DNA of 6,639 bases from an uncultured Mycoplasma sp. Lineage in GTDB: Bacteria > Bacillota_I > Bacilli_A > Mycoplasmatales > Mycoplasmoidaceae. The stretch lies in the NCBI GenBank assembly GCA_947174035.1, contig CAMWHH010000040.1, forward strand, positions 1-6,639, given 5' to 3'. Below the pieces are notes generated by a model. That model was given only the letters and a program-made list of their open reading frames with translations. It had not been told where the DNA came from and did not search any database. The position numbers and the translations under genes were made by a program. Positions 1 to 6,027 of the stretch are shown piece by piece. How positions within the stretch are numbered: the stretch's first letter is position 1; every line of letters starts with the position of its first letter.

Positions 1-1804
1 TGTTGATAACAGATCAAATATTGACATTAAATCACAATTTAAAAAAGTAGAAATAGGAATTAAAAATGGAGTTTTTGTATTTACTAATAATTTAACTATT
101 GATGAATTTTCAAAAAAAATTAATAAAAGTAGTTCAGAAATAATAAAACATTTGTTTTTAAACGGAATCACTTGTAATTTAAATACATTATTAGATGAAA
201 GACAGATTGGAGAACTTTGTTTAGAGTTTGGATATGACTTTAAAAAAGAACTTCAAATTAATGAAGACAATTTTTTAGATAATATTAAATTTGAAGATAA
301 GGATGAGCATCTAGTTAAAAGACCCCCAATTGTAACTATCATGGGCCATGTAGACCACGGGAAAACCACATTATTAGATACAATTAGAAAAACAAATATT
401 GCAGAAAAAGAAGCTGGTAAAATTACACAAAGCATTGGTGCTTATCAAGTAGAATGAAAGAAAAATTTAATTACTTTTATTGATACCCCTGGACATGAAG
501 CCTTTTCAAAAATGCGTGCTGTTGGAGCAGATTTAACAGATATTGTTGTTTTGGTTGTTGCTGCTGATGATGGGTTAAAACCGCAAACTGAAGAAGCAAT
601 TGACCATGCTTTATATGCAAAAGTTCCAATTATTGTTTTCATTAATAAAATGGATAAACCAACAATTAATATCGACAAAATTTTGACACAACTTTCAGAT
701 AAAGATGTAGTTTGTGAAGAATGAGGTGGCAAAACAATGGTTGTAAAAGGTTCAGCAATTAATGGAACTGGAATTAATGAACTTTTAGAAGCTATTATCT
801 TAACCGCTGAAATTATGGAATTAAAAGCAAACAAAGACAGATTAGCTAATGGGATTGCAATTGAAGCTAGTATGGATAAAGGTGAAGGAGCTGTTGCTGA
901 TTTATTAGTTCAAAGCGGAACACTTGCTGTTAATGATTATATTTTGGTTGGTGAATTCTATGGAAAAGTAAAAAAAATGGTTGATTACAACAAGAAAGAA
1001 ATTAAATTTGCTACACCATCAACACCAGTTAGAATAAGTGGTTTAAATGGTATTCCAAAATCTGGTGATAAGTGAATTGTTACTAAAGATGAAAAATTAT
1101 TAAAAGAACTTAGTACAAAAAGACAACAAAACACAAAACAGAAAAAATTGTTAAACTTTACTAGCAATTTAACTGAATCTAATGCTGATAATAAAGAATT
1201 AAATATTATTTTAAAAACAGATAATAATGGTTCACTAGAAGCAATTAAAAATTTATTGAAATCCCTTGATATTCCAGGTGCTAAATTAAATGTGATTAGA
1301 GGTGCTATTGGACACATTAAAGAGTCAGATGTTGATTTAGCAAGAACATCAAAATCACTAATTATTTCTTTTAATTTAAAAACATCATTGAAAGTAAGTG
1401 ATTATGCAACTTCAATGGGAATAAAAATAAAAAATTATAATATTATTTACCAAATCAAGGATGAGATTGAAAAATTATTAAAAGGAATATTAGATCCAGT
1501 TTATGTAGAAAAAGAATTGGGAACTGTAGAAGTTAGACAAATTTGACAACACTCTTCAATTGGAAAAATTGCAGGTTGTCGAGTTCTAACTGGAGAAATT
1601 AAAAGAAATGCATTGGCAAGAATAAAAAGAAAAAACAATGAAATAATTTCTGGTGCTAAAATTAATTCATTAAAACATGGTAAAGAATCAATTAATAATG
1701 CATTGGCTGGAAAAGAGTGTGGATTTACTTTAGAAAATTTCAATGATTTTATTGAGGGTGATATAGTTGAAATATATGAAATTGTAGAGGAAAGCCATGA
1801 GTAA
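1..1804 (+). CDS. infB: Translation initiation factor IF-2 (5'-partial)
   Basis: IF-2 is the GTPase that brings fMet-tRNA to the 30S subunit and promotes 50S joining. The frame is open from base 2 for 600 codons to a TAA at 1802-1804. Mycoplasma IF-2 is usually a little over 600 residues, so probably only some 10-20 N-terminal residues are missing. In partial-protein numbering, an IF2_N-like segment lies at about 20-75, followed by the G domain. Its motifs are G1 GHVDHGKT (115-122), G3 DTPGH (161-165), G4 NKMD (215-218) and G5 SAI (251-253). Domain II and the IF-2-specific domains III and IV, with a late GxVEVRQIW stretch, follow. Four in-frame TGA codons (455, 722, 1073, 1544) encode Trp. 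One oddity is MRAVGA after G3, where most IF-2 proteins have MRARGA. The long N-terminal region of enterobacterial IF-2 is absent, as expected for this group. The gene overlaps rbfA, the usual order in nusA-infB-rbfA operons. Confidence 0.97.
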
Positions 1805-2144
1805 TAACATAAGAATAGAAAGATATGAATCAATTATTTTTGATTTAATATCTAATGCAATTTCAAACCAAATTTATGATTCAACTATAAAATTGGCAAC
1901 AGTTCATTATGTAAAGTTATCAAAAGATAAAAGTATTGCTAAAATCTATATAAGTTGTTATGATAAAACAATGATAAATAAGATATTAAAAAAAATAAAT
2001 GCAGCATCTGGATTTTTTAGAACAGTTTTAGCTAAAAATTTAAATTTGAGAAAAGTCCCTGCAGTTGTTTTTTTAAATGATGAGTCGATTGACAAAATAG
2101 ACGAAATTAATTCATTATTAGAACAAATCAAAGGAAATAAATAA
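1797..2144 (+). CDS. rbfA: Ribosome-binding factor A
   Basis: RbfA is a small KH-fold protein that binds the immature 30S subunit near the 5' end of 16S rRNA and assists late maturation. The 115 residues match the usual family length. The diagnostic region is present: the helix-kink-helix AxG (A70-S71-G72) in NAASGFFRTVLAKNLNLR, followed by the KVPAVVFLNDESID strand and loop (86-99), which corresponds to RVPxLxFxxDxSI in other RbfA proteins. The ATG at 1797 lies inside the end of infB (8-base overlap) and is preceded by AGAGGA at 1786-1791 with a 5-base spacer. Translation is therefore probably coupled to infB. No Trp codons of either type occur. Identification is firm from the motif and from synteny. 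Confidence 0.93.
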   Translation: MSNNIRIERYESIIFDLISNAISNQIYDSTIKLATVHYVKLSKDKSIAKIYISCYDKTMINKILKKINAASGFFRTVLAKNLNLRKVPAVVFLNDESIDKIDEINSLLEQIKGNK

Positions 2145-2146
2145 GT

Positions 2147-2839
2147 ATGGCTGATAATAAAGAAAAAGATATTAAAAGTAGTAGTGGATCAGTTTTTAAT
2201 TCAAGTGATTTTAAAAATGTTGCAGTAAAAAAAGAAGATGGAGTAAAACCAGAATCTACTAATCAACCTGCACCTAACACTCCTCCTGTTCAACCTAAAA
2301 ACACTATTATTCAAGATAAGAATGAAACATTTTTTGAAAAGTTTGAAAAGTCAAAAAGAGATTTTGCTAAAGAAAAAAGGAAAGAAAAAAACTTAGCAAA
2401 AAAATCAATTTCAACCAAAAATAAATTATTAGGTTTTGAAAACAGATTAAGAGATGATGGTTTTTTTAAAAAGTTTTGAATAGTTATGATTTCAGTTACT
2501 GCTGTATTACTGATTTATGCATGTATTGTGATAGGTTTCTTAGGCCCTTACTTTTCTTCAGTGGCAGATACTAGTAAGTGAGTTCCTGCTGTAAATATTT
2601 ATGGTGGTTTAACTAAAACATCAATTATTTTTTCAGGAATTGCAATTTGTCTAATTCCAATTCCATACATTTTCTTGTTAGCATTGTGGTTTGTTGGAGT
2701 AAACAATGTCCATCGTAGTAAACCATTCATTGTTTCAAATTTAGTTATTTTATCAATTTCAGCAGTTCTTTTAATTTTAGTAATACCATTATCATCAATT
2801 GTATTCAATCAAGTGATTGGGTATTCACCACTGCAATAA
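2147..2839 (+). CDS. Unrecognised membrane protein, charged N-tail plus three TM helices
   Basis: I do not recognise this 230-residue protein. Residues 1-55 are polar and low in complexity, with a proline-rich patch (about 40-50). Residues 60-110 are very Lys/Glu-rich and probably helical or coiled. Three hydrophobic segments follow at about 111-133, 159-185 and 194-216. The Lys-rich N-tail and the NNVHRSKPF loop between helices 2 and 3 suggest a cytoplasmic N-terminus and an external C-terminus by the positive-inside rule. There is no signal peptide or lipobox. TGA at 2477 and 2579 must be read as Trp (residues 111 and 145), while W181 uses TGG, the only TGG Trp codon in the window. If TGA were a stop, only the 110-residue soluble part would be made. 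The ATG starts 2 bases after the rbfA stop, with AAAGGA at 2130-2135 as a somewhat distant ribosome site, so it is the last gene of the infB operon. In many bacteria truB follows rbfA, but this protein is not TruB. Function is unknown. Confidence 0.85.
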
Positions 2840-2847
2840 TAAAAAAC

Positions 2848-2879
2848 AAAAAATAGAAGTTTGTGCTTCTATTTTTTTT
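2848..2879 (+). terminator. Intrinsic terminator of the infB-rbfA-membrane protein operon
   Basis: A perfect stem of AATAGAAG type (2848-2859) pairs with CTTCTATT and its T-run (2866-2877) around a 6-base loop (2860-2865). The right side runs into eight T residues at 2872-2879. It begins 8 bases after the stop of the membrane protein gene. The A-run on the left means it could also terminate in the reverse direction, but no gene in this window would use that. Confidence 0.85.
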
Positions 2880-2884
2880 ATAAT
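2879..2884 (+). promoter_or_regulatory. Candidate -10 element for the deoxyribosyltransferase gene
   Basis: TATAAT lies directly after the terminator T-run and 20 bases before the ATG at 2905. It would start transcription near 2891, just before the GAGGAGA ribosome site at 2894-2900. I see no convincing -35 box, which is common in mollicutes. In such AT-rich DNA the hexamer can occur by chance, so support comes mainly from its position between a terminator and a gene. Confidence 0.4.
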
Positions 2885-2904
2885 TTTTACATAGAGGAGA
2901 AATT

Positions 2905-3354
2905 ATGAAATTATATTTAGCAGGATCTTTGTTTAACGAAGCTGAGATTTCACAAAGAAAAAAAGAGGGAATTATTTTAAAAGAAAAATTTCCCAACCTT
3001 TCTGTTTTTAATCCAATTGAACAACCTTTTAATACCAATAAAGAAAATCTTCCCACACCAATAGATATATTTAATGGTGATACTAAAGAAGTTGTTAACT
3101 GTGATATTTTTTTAGCTGATGTTACAAATAATGACCCAGGTGTTATTATGGAATTGGGAATAGCTATTACTCTTAAAATAAAGCACATTATTTGTGTTAA
3201 TTCAGATATTAGAATTAAATCAGCAAATAAATATGATATTCCAACCTATTCAATGAATCACTATGTTTTAGGAGGAATTTTAAAATACGGAAAACTAGTT
3301 TATAGTTTTAAAGAAGCTTTAAGTGAAATTGAAAAAATATTAATGAAAAAATAA
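2905..3354 (+). CDS. Nucleoside 2-deoxyribosyltransferase family protein
   Basis: This family moves 2-deoxyribose between purine or pyrimidine bases, or in related members hydrolyses the N-glycosidic bond of deoxynucleoside monophosphates. It serves nucleoside salvage in the cytoplasm. The 149 residues fit the family length. The N-terminus KLYLAGSLFNEAE (2-14) matches the family's YLAGP-type strand and loop. The core DIFLADVTNNDPGVIMELGIA (67-87) carries the D-x5-E-x-G-x-A pattern: D77 and the likely nucleophile E83, corresponding to the catalytic Glu of Lactobacillus enzymes. N118 near the C-terminus may be the Asn supplied to the neighbouring subunit. The start is set by GAGGAGA at 2894-2900, 4 bases before the ATG. 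It appears to be a single-gene unit between a terminator and the rpsF leader. The sequence cannot decide between a transferase and a DNPH1/RCL-like hydrolase, so no gene symbol is given. Confidence 0.82.
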   Translation: MKLYLAGSLFNEAEISQRKKEGIILKEKFPNLSVFNPIEQPFNTNKENLPTPIDIFNGDTKEVVNCDIFLADVTNNDPGVIMELGIAITLKIKHIICVNSDIRIKSANKYDIPTYSMNHYVLGGILKYGKLVYSFKEALSEIEKILMKK

Positions 3355-3360
3355 GAAAGG

Positions 3361-3407
3361 AATTATAACAGGTTAATTAATAAAATAATTAATAAATTGT
3401 TATAATT
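3361..3407. repeat. Inverted repeat upstream of rpsF, overlapping the -10 region
   Basis: AATTATAACA (3361-3370) is the exact reverse complement of 3398-3407. A second pair lies inside it: TTAATTA (3373-3379) and TAATTAA (3386-3392) with a 6-base loop. Together they can form a 17-bp hairpin with one internal loop. The stem is almost entirely A/T and no T-run follows, so it is a poor intrinsic terminator for the upstream gene. The right arm contains TATAAT at 3401-3406, so as DNA the repeat could be an operator. It starts 6 bases after the deoxyribosyltransferase stop. Confidence 0.5.
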
Positions 3408-3412
3408 ATAAT
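3401..3412 (+). promoter_or_regulatory. Tandem -10 hexamers of the rpsF-ssb-rpsR promoter
   Basis: Two adjacent perfect TATAAT hexamers lie at 3401-3406 and 3407-3412. Upstream, TTAATT-like sequence is the only candidate -35 and is weak. Transcription would start at about 3413-3419, giving a leader of roughly 65-72 bases before the rpsF ATG. The location at the head of a new operon supports the call; AT-richness weakens it. Confidence 0.55.
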
Positions 3413-3435
3413 TGCATTTTAAAATCACAAATGCA
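3413..3435 (+). promoter_or_regulatory. Small hairpin at the start of the rpsF leader
   Basis: TGCATTT (3413-3419) pairs with AAATGCA (3429-3435) around a 9-base loop. It sits just downstream of the tandem -10 motif and directly abuts the S6:S18-like element. It might be a 5' stabilising hairpin or part of the leader fold, but depending on the real start site its left arm may not be transcribed. Confidence 0.35.
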
Positions 3436-3472
3436 CTCTTTGCCGAGTATAGGCTATATCCATAAAGAGGAG
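3436..3472 (+). promoter_or_regulatory. Probable S6:S18 autoregulatory leader element covering the rpsF ribosome-binding site
   Basis: The outer stem P1 pairs CTCTTT (3436-3441) with AAAGAG (3464-3469), extendable by a G-U pair (3442/3463). Inside is a CCG (3443-3445) whose two C residues are unpaired and whose G can close an inner stem. That stem P2 is G3445-C3460, A3446-U3459, a bulged G, then UAUA (3448-3451) with UAUA (3455-3458) and a GGC loop. Published S6:S18 leaders are known for a conserved CCG in an internal loop next to a hairpin, mimicking the 16S rRNA site of the S6-S18 pair. Here the 3' arm of P1 includes part of the Shine-Dalgarno sequence AGAGGAG (3466-3472, 12 bases before the ATG). 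Binding of S6:S18 would stabilise the stem and block initiation. The pairing is seen by eye; the regulatory role is inferred. Confidence 0.65.
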
Positions 3473-3484
3473 AATTAATAAATA

Positions 3485-3922
3485 ATGCCAAAATATGAAA
3501 TTATGCTAGTTGTAGATGGTTCAGTGAAAGAAACAGAAGCAGTTAGCGTTGTAAATGATTTAAAAACAATCTTAAAAGACTCTAGAGATTTTAAACTAGA
3601 TAAGTGAGGATTAAAAGATTTAGCTTATCCAATCAAGAAAAAAACTAGAGGTTATTATTTTATACTTAATTTTTATAATGAAAATTCTGAATCAATTAAA
3701 GAATTTAGACGTGTTACATTATTAAAAAAAGAAATTTTAAGACATTTAATTATTAACCTAGAAAAGGATTATGGTTATAAAGCAAAAACAAATCCTAAAA
3801 AAATTGTTAGATCTCAGTTTAGAGCTGAAAGATACAAAAGAATTAAAGAACAAACTCTTGCTGAACAAGAAAAAATAAAAAAAGAAAGAGATACTACACC
3901 AGTTAAATTAACTGACATTTAA
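3485..3922 (+). CDS. rpsF: 30S ribosomal protein S6, with C-terminal extension
   Basis: S6 binds S18 and 16S rRNA on the platform of the 30S subunit. The 145-residue product starts [11 protein letters not shown] and carries the family signature [20 protein letters not shown] (40-59), the conserved W41 being encoded by TGA at 3605. The core, about residues 1-97, has typical S6 length. Residues 98-145 are a strongly charged tail rich in Lys, Arg and Glu (for example [11 protein letters not shown]), probably helical. It lies beyond the usual S6 fold, where many bacterial S6 proteins end near 95-100 residues. Extended ribosomal proteins are known in mycoplasmas. The ATG is preceded by AGAGGAG at 3466-3472. 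Expression is probably controlled by the leader element that covers this site. It heads the rpsF-ssb-rpsR operon. Confidence 0.95.
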
Positions 3923-3952
3923 TTGATTTAGTATTTCATAAAGGGGACAAAT

Positions 3953-4498
3953 ATGAATAAAGTATTTATGGTAGGAAGACTTGCACAAGATCCACAACAA
4001 TTTGTTACACAAAATGGGATAACTCAATCTCGAATTTCAGTTGCTTCAAGCGATAATTGAAATAAAAATGAAACTTACTTTTTTCCATGTGTTGCATGAC
4101 AAAGCACTGCAAACTTTATTAATGCTTATTTACATAAAGGTGACTTAGTAGCAATTGATGGAAAGTTAATAAGAAGAAGTTATGTTTCAAAAGATGGAAA
4201 AACAGTATATGTTGTAGAAGTTGTAATTGAGTCTATTAAACCTTTATATACAAAAAACAATGATGGTAACATTCCTTCATCTTTGGATAAAAATTATAAA
4301 AGTAATTTTGCAAAACCAAATAACACTCAAAGTGTAGCTAAAACTGAACAAGATGTTTTAAAACAATTTGAAGATTTGGAATTATCTAATAACAAACCAA
4401 ATGATTCAAGTAGTTTAAATGATGATCCTTTTGCAATGAATGAAGATGATTCTGACAGTGTTGTTAATTTAGATTGATTAGACGAATTTAAAGATTAA
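3953..4498 (+). CDS. ssb: Single-stranded DNA-binding protein
   Basis: SSB coats single-stranded DNA during replication, repair and recombination, usually as a tetramer. The 181-residue protein starts MNKVFMVGRLAQDPQ and has an OB fold over about residues 1-108, including YFFPCVAWQSTANFINAYLHKGDLVAIDGKL-type strands. A disordered Asn/Ser/Asp-rich linker follows. Three in-frame TGA codons (4058, 4097, 4475) are Trp 36, 49 and 175. The tail is unusual. Most SSBs end in an acidic tip close to DDDIPF, which recruits partner proteins. Here a DDPF stands internally at 157-160 and the protein continues for 21 residues to an acidic WLDEFKD end. The start follows AAAGGGGA (3940-3947) by 5 bases. Its place between rpsF and rpsR is the conserved bacterial arrangement. 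Confidence 0.95.
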
Positions 4499-4516
4499 TT
4501 TGGAGTTTTAATATAT

Positions 4517-5248
4517 ATGGAAAAAAAAGCAAAAACCACAGCAAAAAAATCTACTTCTACTAAAAAAGCAACTCCTGCAAAAAAAGTAGAAAAGAAAACA
4601 GAAAAAAAAGTTGCAACTAAAAAAGCTGATACTAAAGTAAAAGCAACAGCAACTAAAACAAAAACAGCATCTACTTCTGCTAAAAAAACTGAAACAAAAA
4701 AAGAAGTTAAAAAAACAACTAAAAAAGAAGTAAAAAAAGAAACAAAAAAAGAAGTTAGTGCAGCAACATCAAAAGCTAAATCTACTTCTAGTACAAAAAC
4801 ATCTAAAGAAAAAACAACACCAGTTTCTGCTCCTGCAAAAAAAGCTGAAACTAAAGTTAGTAACAAAAAAGCAGAAATTGTTAAAGAAGAATCTAAACCA
4901 ACTAGTAAACCAACTGCTAAAGTTGAAACATCAGCAGATGCACCAAAAGCAAAAGAAAAGACTGAATTTAAAAAAGATTTCAATTCAGGAGAAAAACCAA
5001 ATTTTGCAAAATATAACAGAGGATATCCAAATAAATTTGGAAGAAGAAAAAGATTCTGTAAACTTTGTGCAAAAGGAATAGAACATGTAGATTACAAAGA
5101 TGTAGAGTTGTTATATAAATATTTAACTCACAACCTAAAGATAGCTTCTAGAAAGGTTACTAGTTCTTGTTCTAAACATCAAACTAGAGTTTCTAATGCT
5201 ATTAAAAGAGCAAGAATTGTAGCTTTAATCCCTTTCATTAAAGATTAA
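4517..5248 (+). CDS. rpsR: 30S ribosomal protein S18 with long Lys-rich N-terminal extension
   Basis: S18 is the partner of S6 on the 30S platform. The S18 domain occupies about residues 172-243 and ends in IKRARIVALIPFIKD. It is the Cys-containing, zinc-binding type: C181-x2-C184 and C218-x2-H221 (CKLC and CSKH). Typical S18 is 70-100 residues, but this product has 243, the excess being residues 1-165 of low-complexity Lys, Thr, Ala, Ser, Glu and Val. The extension appears to be translated. The frame is open throughout, M1 is the only Met in the protein, and there is no in-frame ATG near the S18 domain. The ATG follows GGAG (4502-4505) and sits 18 bases after the ssb stop. Residues 61-80 form an 8-residue repeat. 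The extension resembles histone-H1-like tails and may bind RNA, which is inference. Long antisense frames over it only mirror the poly-Lys codons. Confidence 0.93.
   Translation: MEKKAKTTAKKSTSTKKATPAKKVEKKTEKKVATKKADTKVKATATKTKTASTSAKKTETKKEVKKTTKKEVKKETKKEVSAATSKAKSTSSTKTSKEKTTPVSAPAKKAETKVSNKKAEIVKEESKPTSKPTAKVETSADAPKAKEKTEFKKDFNSGEKPNFAKYNRGYPNKFGRRKRFCKLCAKGIEHVDYKDVELLYKYLTHNLKIASRKVTSSCSKHQTRVSNAIKRARIVALIPFIKD
4697..4756 (+). repeat. Degenerate 24-base tandem repeat within rpsR
   Basis: Two and a half copies of a 24-base unit encode KKEVKKTT, KKEVKKET and KKEV (residues 61-80 of S18). Copies differ at a few bases. Together with many A6-A8 runs, including an A8 at 4521-4528 right after the start codon, this is a place where replication slippage could change the length of the extension. 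Confidence 0.7.
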
Positions 5249-5258
5249 TTTATTGATT

Positions 5259-5288
5259 AAGTAGAAATATTCATATTTCTACTTTTTT
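5259..5288 (+). terminator. Intrinsic terminator of the rpsF-ssb-rpsR operon
   Basis: AAGTAGAAATA (5259-5269) pairs perfectly with TATTTCTACTT (5274-5284) around a 4-base loop, and the right arm merges into six T residues at 5283-5288. It begins 10 bases after the rpsR stop and separates the ribosomal operon from deoC. Confidence 0.88.
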
Positions 5289-5293
5289 ATTAA

Positions 5294-5322
5294 TTAGTTA
5301 TTTTTTTATATAAGATTAATAT
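5294..5322 (+). promoter_or_regulatory. Candidate deoC promoter
   Basis: TTAGTT (5294-5299) and TAATAT (5317-5322) are 17 bases apart, and an alternative -10, TATAAG, lies at 5309-5314. A promoter is expected here because a terminator lies directly upstream and deoC starts at 5346. The individual boxes are weak matches and the choice between them is uncertain. I see no clear operator palindrome for a DeoR-type repressor. Confidence 0.35.
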
Positions 5323-5345
5323 AGTTTTTTTATAGAGATTATTTT

Positions 5346-6017
5346 ATGGATAAATTAGAAATTCAAAAAATTGCTAAAATGTTTGACCACACAAACCTTA
5401 GTCAAGATGCTAGTTATGAAAACATTAAAAAATTATGTGATGAAGCATTAAATTATGATTTTTATTCAGTTTGTGTTAATCCTTTTTACATAAAAACTTG
5501 TAAAAATTTTTTAGAAAAATCCTCAGTTAAAGTTTGTACAGTTGTAGGGTTTCCATTGGGTCAAAGCACAATTGAATCAAAAGTTTTTGAAACAATTGAT
5601 GCAGTAAAAAAAGGCGCAGATGAAATTGATATGGTTATTAATGTTTCAAAATTAAAAGAAAAAGACATTAATTACTGTTTAACAGAAATCAACCACATTA
5701 AAAAAGCATGTGGAGAAAAAATTTTAAAAGTAATTGTTGAAACTTGTTTATTAACAACCGAAGAAAAAAGTTTAGCAGCAAAAATTGTTTTATTATCTGA
5801 AGCAGATTTTATAAAAACTTCTACAGGATTTTCAAAAAGCGGTGCCTCTTTTGAAGATATTGAAATATTTAAAAAAATTGTAGGTGAAAATAAATTAATC
5901 AAAGCAGCAGGCGGAATAAAAACTGCTGATGATTTGCTAAAAATGATTAGTTTGGGTTCCAATAGAATTGGAACATCTAGAGGTGTTAGTTTAATAGAAG
6001 AATTAAAAAGTAGATAG
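5346..6017 (+). CDS. deoC: Deoxyribose-phosphate aldolase
   Basis: DeoC splits 2-deoxyribose-5-phosphate into glyceraldehyde-3-phosphate and acetaldehyde, feeding the sugar of salvaged deoxynucleosides into glycolysis. The 223 residues fit the class I family. Active-site features of the TIM barrel are visible. EIDMVINV contains D95. DFIKTSTGF (154-162) carries the Schiff-base lysine K157. LIKAAGGIKT holds K186, the lysine that tunes its pKa. GTSRG (209-213) is the likely phosphate-binding end. The N-terminal FDHTNL (13-18) is also typical. The ATG has only a weak ribosome site (AGAG at 5334-5337), unlike most genes here, so initiation may be modest. The TAG stop at 6015-6017 is embedded in the ribosome site of the next gene, so the two are almost surely cotranscribed. 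No Trp codons occur. Confidence 0.95.
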   Translation: MDKLEIQKIAKMFDHTNLSQDASYENIKKLCDEALNYDFYSVCVNPFYIKTCKNFLEKSSVKVCTVVGFPLGQSTIESKVFETIDAVKKGADEIDMVINVSKLKEKDINYCLTEINHIKKACGEKILKVIVETCLLTTEEKSLAAKIVLLSEADFIKTSTGFSKSGASFEDIEIFKKIVGENKLIKAAGGIKTADDLLKMISLGSNRIGTSRGVSLIEELKSR

Positions 6018-6027
6018 GAGAAATCAT

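Noticed and set aside
445..834. Antisense open frame of 129 codons opposite infB
   Set aside because: It lies entirely opposite conserved G-domain codons; no independent signal for expression. Similar antisense frames at 253-435, 985-1317, 1501-1833, 2599-2808, 2805-3188 and 5672-5962 were rejected for the same reason.
455..1546. Apparent premature TGA stops breaking infB into several short frames
   Set aside because: The four TGA codons fall in one continuous frame with intact IF-2 domains and sit at plausible Trp positions. This is UGA=Trp decoding, not a pseudogene. The same holds for rpsF, ssb, the membrane protein and the DJ-1-like gene.
3361..3407. The inverted repeat as an intrinsic terminator of the deoxyribosyltransferase gene
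   Set aside because: The stem is nearly all A/T and is not followed by a T-run, in contrast to the two clear terminators in the window. It is kept only as an inverted repeat of unknown role.
3413..3484. A metabolite riboswitch or T-box in the rpsF leader
   Set aside because: The leader is too short for these, with no T-box sequence and no terminator/antiterminator pair. The S6:S18-type element explains the visible structure better.
4495..4983. A 162-codon antisense open frame opposite the rpsR extension, rich in Phe, Val, Ala, Ser and Leu
   Set aside because: Its composition is the mirror of Lys/Glu/Ala/Thr codons on the + strand, and it starts and ends without operon context. It is a composition shadow.
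4758..5081. A 107-codon +strand frame inside rpsR, rich in Lys, Gln and Leu
   Set aside because: It is a shifted reading of the same A-rich low-complexity DNA and runs into the S18 domain region; no ribosome site or homology supports it.
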